A stretch of 62,794 nucleotides of DNA from Syntrophomonadaceae bacterium. GTDB lineage: Bacteria; Bacillota; DSM-12270; Thermacetogeniales; Thermacetogeniaceae. This document shows, in pieces, positions 57,096-62,794 of this stretch. The translations under genes and the position numbers were made by a program. Below the pieces are notes generated by a model that was not told where the DNA came from, searched no databases, and worked only from the letters and a program-made list of their open reading frames with translations. The stretch covers positions 1-62,794 of the forward strand of contig DULK01000032.1 in assembly GCA_012840385.1 (NCBI GenBank), in the 5' to 3' direction. Numbering within the stretch: position 1 is the stretch's first letter; the number at the start of each line of letters is the position of its first letter.

Positions 57096-57751
57096 GAGTA
57101 GTCCCCTTGCACACAAAGGTAATCACTCCCGACGACGATCTCATGGAGATAATTGCAACCTATGCCCAACCCTTTCTAAAACACGGCGACATCCTTGTTA
57201 TTGCGGAAAGCGTTGTGGCGATCTCCCAGGGCCGGATCGTCCGGCCTGAAAACGTCAAACCGGGCCTCTGGGCCCGTCTTTTCGCCCGTTTTGTCCACCC
57301 GGACGGAAGCCTTTCCTCTCCTTTCGCCATGCAGGTAATCATGAACGAGGAAGGGACCGCCCGCACGGTATTTGCCTTTTTCATCAGTTCCCTGACCCGC
57401 ATCCTGCTGGGCCGGAGGGGGGATTTCTACCGCCTTGCCGGAAAACAGTCCTCCCTGGTGGACGACGTCACAGGGAACATGCCCCCCTTTGACAAGCACA
57501 TCGTCCTTGGGCCCCGGGAACCGGAAAAGGTGGTGGAAGAAATCAAAAACCGCTTCGGTGTCGAAGCGGCCATCATCGATGCCAACGATCTGGGGAGAAC
57601 CCATATCCTGGCGGCCACCAGAGGAGTCAACCAAAACCTCCTGGTACGAGTTTTTAAGAAGAACCCCGCCGGCAACGCCGATGAGCAGACGCCCCTGGTC
57701 ATCGTCAGGAAAGACCACCACGCCGCCTCCGGCGGCACCAACAGAGGCTGA
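57086..57751 (+). CDS. CofE-like F420-0:gamma-glutamyl ligase domain protein
   Basis: This 221-aa protein resembles the CofE domain of coenzyme F420-0:L-glutamate ligase. It has the opening GVVPLHTKVITPDDDL, the family-like HGDILVIAESVVAISQGRIV, an RGDFYRLAGK segment, and DDVTGNMPPFDKHIVLGPR. The C-terminus RGVNQNLLVRVFKKN fits the same fold. No other F420 biosynthesis gene is visible here, so the real product could be a relative with another role. It overlaps the upstream membrane-anchored gene. Confidence 0.75.
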   Translation: MPVGVVPLHTKVITPDDDLMEIIATYAQPFLKHGDILVIAESVVAISQGRIVRPENVKPGLWARLFARFVHPDGSLSSPFAMQVIMNEEGTARTVFAFFISSLTRILLGRRGDFYRLAGKQSSLVDDVTGNMPPFDKHIVLGPREPEKVVEEIKNRFGVEAAIIDANDLGRTHILAATRGVNQNLLVRVFKKNPAGNADEQTPLVIVRKDHHAASGGTNRG

Positions 57752-57756
57752 AATCT

Positions 57757-57958
57757 GGTTATCCTTGCACTTGCTCCCGGACTCCGGTTTAACTCGCCCT
57801 AAAACTCGTCGCAGACGGCAGCCGACCGCCTCCTACGCTGCATCCATGCAGCGGAGTCGGCTACTTCGGCATCCATGCCTCAGTTCAGCTGCCGTTAGCT
57901 GCTCCTTCGTCAAGGGCGAGTAACAACCTCCGTAGGTCGCTGCGTCTGCAAGGATAAC
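57757..57958 (-). repeat. MITE-like dispersed repeat, copy 2 (inverted)
   Basis: This element is bounded by GGTTATCCTTGC and GCAAGGATAACC, perfect 12-bp inverted repeats. On the minus strand it follows the same course as copy 1 at 40417-40618, with blocks TTACTCGCCCTTGACGAAGG, GCAGCTAACGGCAGC, GTCGGCTGCCGTCTGCGACG and AAACCGGAGTCCGGGAGCAA. Both copies are 202 bp. The centre differs: here it carries GCATGGATGC and GCATCCATGC repeats that could form a hairpin. It lies between the CofE-like and DUF3343 genes. Confidence 0.85.
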
Positions 57959-57968
57959 CAGAACGTAT

Positions 57969-58271
57969 TTACAGGGCAGTCCCCAATACCCGCTGCCAGA
58001 GCCGGGCGCGCTGTTTTTCTCTCGTAATCTCATGACCGCCCGCCAGGGCAACCCCCCCCTCATGCAACAGCATCTCCGCCTTTTCCCTCAGCTTTGGGGA
58101 AAGGAGAAGAGCCACTCCACAATCCGAGCGGATCTCACCGGGAAGAGGAATTACCATCACGGGGATCCCTGCTTCCTGGCAGATCTTCTCCGCCCTGAAG
58201 GCGTGATGGGAGGAAGGAAAAGTCAAGACAGTGGCTGTAACCATTTCCTGGTCCACCGCGTCCTCGTTCAC
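57969..58271 (-). CDS. DUF3343 protein
   Basis: This 100-aa small protein opens with a mixed region TATVLTFPSSHHAFRAEKIC, then IPVMVIPLPGEIRSDCGVAL, with a conserved CG as in the DUF3343 family. The family is suggested to carry reduced sulfur or selenium via that Cys. A helical C-terminus follows. It is not obviously linked to its neighbours. Confidence 0.8.
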   Translation of the reverse strand: MNEDAVDQEMVTATVLTFPSSHHAFRAEKICQEAGIPVMVIPLPGEIRSDCGVALLLSPKLREKAEMLLHEGGVALAGGHEITREKQRARLWQRVLGTAL

Positions 58272-58323
58272 TTATGATTCCTCCGGTCGTACAATAAATT
58301 TTTTACAACTGCTCTAAATATTT

Positions 58324-58390
58324 ACCGGTTTATCCTTGCGCCTGCTTTGCCCGTGCTCAATTCCCAGCCTCAACTATTCCAGAACGAATC
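58324..58390 (-). repeat. Remnant of the dispersed repeat
   Basis: CCGGTTTATCCTTGCGC (58326-58342) equals the inverted end of copy 1. The following TGCTTTGCCCGTGCTCAA and ATTCCAGAACGAAT align with the decayed element at 31.04-31.11 kb in inverted orientation. The rest of the element is missing. The neighbouring bases up to 58433 hold nothing else. Confidence 0.6.
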
Positions 58391-58433
58391 GACTTTGAGC
58401 GCCGGGCCCACCCGGCACTCGCCGCAGACGTTA

Positions 58434-58826
58434 TCATATGTCGATCCTGTGGGTGAGTTCCACCTCGCTGGCCGGTTTGCCGCCGCGCACCCCGAAGTTC
58501 TCCAGGGGAGGCTCGTGCAGCACGATCATGATATCGTTCCTGTCGATGCCGGGGTCGCGGGCCAGGTTGTTCACGATCGCCTGGTAAAGCTTCTTTTTGG
58601 CCTCCAGGCTCCGCCCCTTGAACAGCGTGATCTCGATAAAGGTATAGTTCTGGCTTTTATCGGCAGCGATCTCCACATTAGGGGGGTCCATCTCGTACAG
58701 CCTCTGGTACCTGTCTTCCGCCGGGATCTGGATGGCCTCCATCAGGGCGGCGTGAATGCCGTCAAGAATTGCCTTCTTGTAGGAATCGCTCTTCCCCTTG
58801 TATATCTCCACTCTCACCAGGGGCAT
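58434..58826 (-). CDS. Tautomerase-family protein
   Basis: This 130-aa protein resembles the two-lobed tautomerase group. It starts MPLVRVEIYKGKSDSYKKAI, and Pro2 can be the catalytic N-terminal proline after Met removal. The first half has GIHAALMEAIQIPAEDRYQRL. The second half repeats the fold with YTFIEITLFKGRSLEAKKKLY and NDIMIVLHEPPLENFG. Substrate unknown. It stands alone, 25 bp before the endonuclease III-like gene ends. Confidence 0.9.
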   Translation of the reverse strand: MPLVRVEIYKGKSDSYKKAILDGIHAALMEAIQIPAEDRYQRLYEMDPPNVEIAADKSQNYTFIEITLFKGRSLEAKKKLYQAIVNNLARDPGIDRNDIMIVLHEPPLENFGVRGGKPASEVELTHRIDI

Positions 58827-58851
58827 AAAACCGCCTCCATAAATAACTTAT

Positions 58852-59523
58852 TCACTTCTGGCGATACTTTGCCTTGCAGAGATCAAAAACAGGGCACTCC
58901 TCACATCGGGGCCTGCTTTTGAAGCAGATATTGTGCCCCAGGGCGTCGATCTGGGCGTGGTACTCATTGTAAAGGGGAACATCCGGCGGGAGGTGCTTCA
59001 TGAAGAAGTCCTGCATCTCCCGGTATGTTGCCTTCTCCCCAAAATACCCGAGCCGGTGGAAGATGCGGTGGGTATAGGCGTCGATCACAAAGATGGGTTT
59101 TTCGGCAGCATAAAGAATTATGGCATCCGCGGTTTCAGGCCCGATCCCGTAAATCTGTAGAAGCCTGCGGCGCAGGGCTTGCATGTCCTGAGAGAGAAAG
59201 GCGCCCAGGTCGCCGCTAAATTCCTCTGCGATCACCTTGCAGAAGGCCTGCAGCTTGCGGGCCTTCTGGAGGTGGAAGCGTGCGGGACGCAAGAGGACCG
59301 CCAGTTCCTCCTCGCCGGAAGCAAGCAGCCCATCCAGGGAAAGCAGCCCCGCATCCTTAATGTTGGCAATGGCGGCGGAGGCGCTGCGCCACGAGACGTT
59401 TTGGGTCAGGATCGCCCCGACGATCATCTCAAAAGGGGTATCGGCAGGCCACCAGTGCCGGGGCCCAAAGTGGGCCAAAAGCCTGTTATAGATATCCATT
59501 AATCTGGAGTACATCATCTTCAC
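58852..59523 (-). CDS. Endonuclease III-like DNA glycosylase
   Basis: This 223-aa HhH-GPD glycosylase has an Fe-S cluster. An N-terminal FEMIVGAILTQNVSW helix is followed by the helix-hairpin-helix LLQIYGIGPETADAIILYA and the catalytic Asp region PIFVIDAYTHRIFHRLG. The C-terminus has CEECPVFDLC, part of the four-Cys cluster that starts near CFKSRPRC. Where endonuclease III uses a catalytic Lys in the HhH, the residue here is Glu (GPETAD), so it may be a monofunctional glycosylase, close to the MutY/MIG type. The start is ATG at 59523, with 59514 also possible. Confidence 0.92.
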   Translation of the reverse strand: MKMMYSRLMDIYNRLLAHFGPRHWWPADTPFEMIVGAILTQNVSWRSASAAIANIKDAGLLSLDGLLASGEEELAVLLRPARFHLQKARKLQAFCKVIAEEFSGDLGAFLSQDMQALRRRLLQIYGIGPETADAIILYAAEKPIFVIDAYTHRIFHRLGYFGEKATYREMQDFFMKHLPPDVPLYNEYHAQIDALGHNICFKSRPRCEECPVFDLCKAKYRQK

Positions 59524-59575
59524 CCGAAACAGATCCTACAACAACAAGGGGCGAAATAAAAGACCTGCTATTCGT

Positions 59576-59602
59576 AAAAAGCAAGCCCGGCCTGAACCGG
59601 GC
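59576..59602 (-). terminator. hinT terminator
   Basis: GCCCGG / CCGGGC with a six-base loop (59585-59602), followed on the minus strand by TTGCTTTTT. It lies 18 bp beyond the hinT stop. Confidence 0.75.
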
Positions 59603-59619
59603 GCAGCCTTACTTCATTT

Positions 59620-59964
59620 CTAGCCGGGAGGCCACTGCAGGGCACGCCCTCCCAGCAGGTGAAAGTGGAGGTGTTCAACGGTCTGACCGCCGTTCTTTCC
59701 GGTGTTGATCACCACCCGAAAGCCGTCCTCCGCCAGGCCGAGCTGCCCGGCCAGTTTGGCCGCCAGGGTGAGCATCCTTCCCATCAGGGGTGCATCCTGT
59801 TCAGGGACCTCCAGCAGGGAACTCACATGCTTTTTGGGGATCAGGAGCACGTGGGTGGGAGCCACAGGATTTATGTCCCGGAATGCCAGGAATTCTTCGT
59901 CTTCGTAGACGACGGTGGACCCGATCTCGCGGGCCGCAATCTTGCAGAAGATACAGTCGGACAT
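59620..59964 (-). CDS. hinT: HIT-family nucleotide hydrolase HinT
   Basis: This 114-aa purine nucleoside phosphoramidase of the histidine triad group has the N-terminal zinc-like SDCIFCKIAAREIGSTVVYED, LAFRDINPVAPTHVLLIPKKH, and the triad QTVEHLHFHLLGGR (H-x-H-x-H). Length is normal. It lies in the mtaB-to-yqeY stretch as in other Firmicutes. Confidence 0.96.
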   Translation of the reverse strand: MSDCIFCKIAAREIGSTVVYEDEEFLAFRDINPVAPTHVLLIPKKHVSSLLEVPEQDAPLMGRMLTLAAKLAGQLGLAEDGFRVVINTGKNGGQTVEHLHFHLLGGRALQWPPG

Positions 59965-60005
59965 GGCTTGCCTCCTTTTGTTATTACTGATTCAACAACC
60001 GGAAT

Positions 60006-60173
60006 TCAATCCCGGCAGGTTCGCGAAGCGTCCAGCACCTCCAGGCTTACCAGATTACCGCCCTCATCGTAATCGAGAACTATACCGGGTTTATCTTCAT
60101 CACTTTCAGAAATAGGGTTATCGCTGAAGATTACTGTTAAAGTATCTGTATGAGGGTCATACGTTACTTTCAT
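60006..60173 (-). CDS. DUF2283 protein (antitoxin-like partner)
   Basis: This 55-aa DUF2283 protein opens MKVTYDPHTDTLTVIFSD, with DKPGIVLDYDEGGNLVSLEV as the family core. The ATG at 60173 follows GGAGGGAAGGG. DUF2283 genes usually follow a DUF4258 gene, and both are listed as probable toxin-antitoxin pairs. Here the upstream partner is broken, and the ATG overlaps the pseudogene's last stop. The five codons upstream, from 60188, are not needed. Confidence 0.88.
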   Translation of the reverse strand: MKVTYDPHTDTLTVIFSDNPISESDEDKPGIVLDYDEGGNLVSLEVLDASRTCRD

Positions 60174-60353
60174 TTCCCTTCCCTCCAATACTTTTTTATC
60201 TTACTTGTTTTATAAACAGTAACCACCTCAGGTGGATTGCGATCTACATCAACAAAAACACGAGGATGCAAGCACTTCCAGCACAGTTGACTCATTAATA
60301 TTCCGCCTCGCCATTTCCATTAGTGCATGTTTCGTGAAGACCACATCTCTCAT
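60170..60353 (-). pseudogene. Broken DUF4258 (toxin-like) gene
   Basis: From ATG 60353 the frame reads MRDVVFTKHALMEMARRNI and NESTVLEVLASSC, a DUF4258 N-terminus, then stops at a TGA near 60257. In another frame the same stretch continues VFVDVDRNPPEVVTVYKTS and ends KKYWREGK, the usual DUF4258 C-terminus, with its stop overlapping the DUF2283 start (ATGA). The 184-bp span is not a multiple of three, and the middle of the family is missing, so at least one indel or deletion has inactivated it. Confidence 0.82.
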
Positions 60354-60395
60354 ATTTGAATCAACTCACCGTTGGTTATGCTAGCCGGCCGCCTA

Positions 60396-61808
60396 CTATT
60401 TTATCACACTTTTGGAATGCCTAGAATCCACCGGAAATGAAACAACAGGTTCTCCCCAGAGCGTGTCCCCCTCCCCCGGCTCCGTCAGGCGCACCGGCAG
60501 AAAGGCCCCCCGCAGGCCGTTTTCTCCAGGCGGCCCGGCGAAAACCACACGCAGGTAGTTATCCGTTAGCCCCTCCCAGCAGCCCTGCCTTCCCGAAGCC
60601 CGTCGCTCAACCAGAACCGCAAGCACCTGTCCGAGGAACCGCTTCGCAAATGCCTTCGACAGCTCATCGGCAAGCCGGAGCAGCCTGGCGCTGCGCCGCT
60701 CCTTGATCTCCGGCGGTATCTGATCCGGCAGGGCGGCCGCCGCGGTGCCGGGACGGGGGGAATACTTGAAAACATGCAGGTCGCGAAACGGCAGAGACGA
60801 GATAAACCTGTACGAGTTTTCGAATTCCTCCTCCGACTCTCCCGGGAAACCCACCATGACATCGGCCGTAACGGCCAGGCCGGGTATTTTCCTGCAGGCC
60901 GTTTCAAAAAGGGAGCGGTACTCTCCCGTCGTATAGGGCCTGCGCATCCTCTTCAAAACCCCGTCGTCCCCGGACTGAAGAGGGATGTGGAGATGACGGC
61001 AGAACCGCTCCGAAGAGGCCATCACCTCAAGCAGTTCCTCCGAAACGTCTGCAGGTTCCACAGAACTGAGGCGGAGGCGGAATTCACCGGGCAGGCCCGA
61101 CAGCATCCGCAGAAGTCCTGCCAGATCGATCCCGTCGGGCAGGTCTCTGCCGTAGGCGGAGGTGTGAATCCCGGTCAGGACGATCTCACGGTAGCCGGCC
61201 TCCAGCAGCTGTTCAATCCTTTCGCGCACCAGTTCCGGACGCAGGCTGCGCAGAGGCCCGCGGGCATAGGGAATAATGCAGTAGGCGCAGTACTGGTCAC
61301 ACCCGTCCTGGATCTTCAGGAAGGCCCGGGTGCGGCTGCGGTTGTCCGGTATGGGGAGTTCCTCAAAAACCGGCTTTTCCTGTATGGAACGAACGGCATT
61401 AATTTTCGGCGCTGCCTCCGGTGAAGCCGACCCAGCTTTCTGCCGGGCTGCCTCTTCCACCAACCGGACAAGCATCCCGCGGTCCTGGGTGCCCACCACC
61501 ACGTCGACACCGGGGATGGACAGGACCTCCTCGGGATTGATCTGGGCATAACAGCCCACCACCGCCACCACCGCATCGGGATTGCGCCCGGTGGCGCGGC
61601 GGATCATCTGTCGGGACTTGCGGTCGGCAAGGTGGGTGACGGTGCACGTATTTATTATGTAAACATCTGCGGAATTATTAAAGCCTACGATCTCATAACC
61701 GTGCTGCCGGAAAACCTCCTGCAGGGCTGCGGTCTCCTGCTGATTGACCTTGCAGCCGAGTGTGTAAAAAGCCGCCCTCTTCCCCTTTTCAGAGGCCACC
61801 CAGATCAC
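60396..61808 (-). CDS. mtaB: tRNA (t6A37) methylthiotransferase MtaB
   Basis: This 470-aa radical SAM enzyme adds a methylthio group to t6A37 of tRNA. The N-terminal methylthiotransferase domain has YTLGCKVNQQET, NTCTVTHLADRKSRQMIRRA and VVGCYAQINPEEV (three cluster Cys). The radical SAM motif is QDGCDQYCAYCIIPYARG, followed by TGIHTSAYGRDL, HIPLQSGDDGVLKRMRRPYT and GFPGESEEEFENSY. The C-terminal TRAM-like region follows. It overlaps the end of rsmE by 20 bp, as in the yqeU-yqeV order of Bacillus. Confidence 0.97.
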   Translation of the reverse strand: MIWVASEKGKRAAFYTLGCKVNQQETAALQEVFRQHGYEIVGFNNSADVYIINTCTVTHLADRKSRQMIRRATGRNPDAVVAVVGCYAQINPEEVLSIPGVDVVVGTQDRGMLVRLVEEAARQKAGSASPEAAPKINAVRSIQEKPVFEELPIPDNRSRTRAFLKIQDGCDQYCAYCIIPYARGPLRSLRPELVRERIEQLLEAGYREIVLTGIHTSAYGRDLPDGIDLAGLLRMLSGLPGEFRLRLSSVEPADVSEELLEVMASSERFCRHLHIPLQSGDDGVLKRMRRPYTTGEYRSLFETACRKIPGLAVTADVMVGFPGESEEEFENSYRFISSLPFRDLHVFKYSPRPGTAAAALPDQIPPEIKERRSARLLRLADELSKAFAKRFLGQVLAVLVERRASGRQGCWEGLTDNYLRVVFAGPPGENGLRGAFLPVRLTEPGEGDTLWGEPVVSFPVDSRHSKSVIK

Positions 61809-62538
61809 CCCATTCGTAGAGAACCAGGCTCAAGCCGATCAGGCCTGCCGTTTCGGTGCGCAGGATGCGCGGCCCCAGGCTTACGGTAATTCCCCCCCTG
61901 GCGATGCAGGCCGCAATCTCCTGCGGGCTGAAGCCCCCCTCGGGACCCACGAACAAATAGACGGGAACGCGGGGCGGCCGACCAACCTTGCGCAGGTAAG
62001 CCTTCAAGCCGGCAGTCTCCCGCTCCCAGCAGATCAGCTTGATCGCTCCTGCCTCCAGTATTCCCCAAATCCCGTCCAGTGTATTGATTTCCGCAATTTC
62101 CGGGATGCGCACCCGGCCGCACTGGCGGGCAGCCTCCCGGGCAATCGACTGCCAGCGCTGCAGGCGAGATGCCCGGCGCTCTTCGGGGATCCGGACCACC
62201 GTCCGCTCGGTAACGATGGGGTAGATCCGCCGCACCCCAAGCTCCGTTGCCTTCTGAATGATCAGTTCCAGCTTGTCCCCCTTCGGGATCCCCTGGACCA
62301 GGTTGAGAAACAGGGGGGATTCGGCGGTGTTCTCCAGTTCCTCCAGGACCCTCACATAAACAAACTGCCCTGTCACCTTGGTGATCAGGGCACGGTATTC
62401 TATCCCGGATTCGTTCCAAAGGATGATCTCGTCCCCTGGAGCCAGTTTCAGCACCCGGCAGATCTTCCTGGCATCTTCCGGGCTGAGGGGTAGCTCCTCC
62501 GCCCCGGGGGGTACGGAGGAGAGATAAAAGCGGTGCAC
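61789..62538 (-). CDS. rsmE: 16S rRNA m3U1498 methyltransferase RsmE
   Basis: This 249-aa SPOUT methyltransferase has the N-terminal MHRFYLSSVPPG and PUA-like domain, then LVQGIPKGDKLELIIQKATELGV and the knot region YLFVGPEGGFSPQEIAACIA, and SLGPRILRTETAGL. The GTG at 62538 gives the family start MHRFY, with GGAAGGATGAT further upstream and a GGGAG next to it. The frame open to 62598 translates the dispersed repeat and is not part of the gene. The repeat lies only 30 bp upstream, where the promoter would be expected. Confidence 0.96.
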   Translation of the reverse strand: MHRFYLSSVPPGAEELPLSPEDARKICRVLKLAPGDEIILWNESGIEYRALITKVTGQFVYVRVLEELENTAESPLFLNLVQGIPKGDKLELIIQKATELGVRRIYPIVTERTVVRIPEERRASRLQRWQSIAREAARQCGRVRIPEIAEINTLDGIWGILEAGAIKLICWERETAGLKAYLRKVGRPPRVPVYLFVGPEGGFSPQEIAACIARGGITVSLGPRILRTETAGLIGLSLVLYEWGDLGGL

Positions 62539-62567
62539 CTCCCAATCATCCTTCCCAGCACTTATTA

Positions 62568-62694
62568 GACGCTCATGCCGCCCAAGCGGCACCATCAAAA
62601 GAATGAAAATATTGGTTTATCCTTGCAGGCGCAGTGACCTTACGGAGGTTGTTACTCGCCCTTGACGAGGAGCAGCTAACGGCAGCCGAAGCGA
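62568..62694 (+). repeat. Dispersed repeat, copy 3 (partial)
   Basis: Bases 62571-62613 repeat the 5' hairpin block of copy 1 (TGCCGCCCAAGCGGCA then AAAAGAATGAAAATA). From 62614 the element body follows (GGTTTATCCTTGC, CTTACGGAGG, CGCCCTTGACGAGG, AGCAGCTAACGGCAGCCGA). It stops at GAAGCGA (62694), where an unrelated inverted-repeat segment begins. The right terminal repeat is absent. Confidence 0.8.
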
Positions 62695-62792
62695 CCCCGC
62701 ACTCAAAGGAAATTCTACCCATTAACGTTCATTCGGAACTGGCTGTTATTAATTATCTCGTTACAGAGAGAAGTGCCATTGAGTGCGGGGGA
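62695..62792. repeat. Short inverted-repeat segment at the right edge
   Basis: CCCCGCACTCAA (62695-62706) and TTGAGTGCGGGG (62779-62790) are perfect 12-bp inverted repeats, and similarity extends inward imperfectly (AAGGAAATTCT / GAGAAGTGCC). The 98-bp unit interrupts copy 3 of the dispersed repeat. It may be a very small mobile element or the end of a larger one cut by the window edge. Confidence 0.5.
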
Positions 62793-62794
62793 GC

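Noticed and set aside
62539-62598. N-terminal extension of RsmE (MMVPLGRHERL...)
   Set aside because: Those codons are the dispersed repeat; the GTG at 62538 gives the family N-terminus.

Overview
The window looks like a chromosomal segment of a GC-rich (~55% GC by eye), anaerobic, spore-forming Firmicute of the Desulfotomaculum/Pelotomaculum/Moorella type. The evidence is the sporulation genes yqfC and yqfD, an S-layer (SLH) protein, a Tat-exported group 1 [NiFe] hydrogenase, a siroheme/ferredoxin reductase, and many GTG/TTG starts behind strong Shine-Dalgarno sequences. The genus is an inference. Nearly all genes lie on the minus strand.

Region 1 (1-24.8 kb) is a very large subtype I-D CRISPR-Cas locus. 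An array of 85 identical 37-bp repeats (16-6282, continuing beyond the left edge) is read leftward from an AT-rich leader (6283-6662). Upstream, all on the minus strand in transcription order, lie cas6, a WYL regulator, a membrane protein, a HIRAN protein, two tiny ORFs, cas10d (with the HD nuclease), an unassigned helical 207-aa protein, csc2 (Cas7), csc1 (Cas5) and a Cas3 helicase without HD. Then comes an unexpected three-gene block: a BrxD/DUF2791-like P-loop ATPase, a partner with degenerate ATPase motifs, and a coiled-coil protein. This block is bracketed by two copies of a DUF4282 membrane gene, one intact and one broken. After it come cas1, cas2, cas4 and a second Cas4-family gene, csa1. 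The effector half and the adaptation half are therefore separated by what looks like an inserted BREX-like ATPase cassette.

Region 2 (25-34.7 kb) holds a siroheme/4Fe-4S reductase, an orphan PAS-GAF histidine kinase, a KimA-like K+ importer, an EamA protein, a GT28 glycosyltransferase and a secreted NAGPA-SLH protein. Region 3 (34.7-38.7 kb) is the uptake hydrogenase operon hyaA-hyaB-hyaC, with hyaD behind a strong hairpin and a decayed repeat.

Region 4 (39.6-62.5 kb) is the conserved Firmicute housekeeping chain rsmE, mtaB, hinT, rpsU, yqeY, yqfC, yqfD, phoH, pgpH, ybeY, dgkA, cdd, era, followed by deoC. It is interrupted by a five-gene dipeptide ABC transporter with a DUF1028 protein, and by a small block containing arginine decarboxylase, a CofE-like protein, DUF3343, a tautomerase and a broken DUF4258/DUF2283 pair. 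PgpH degrades c-di-AMP, and KimA-type importers are controlled by c-di-AMP elsewhere, so the two may be functionally linked.

A dispersed family of about 202-bp elements with terminal inverted repeats (MITE-like) occurs at 40.4, 57.8 and 62.6 kb, with decayed relatives at 30.8-31.1, 35.3 and 58.3 kb. Several small genes show apparent frameshifts (the start of era, DUF4258, the small ORF before cas10d). Raw reads would show which are real.
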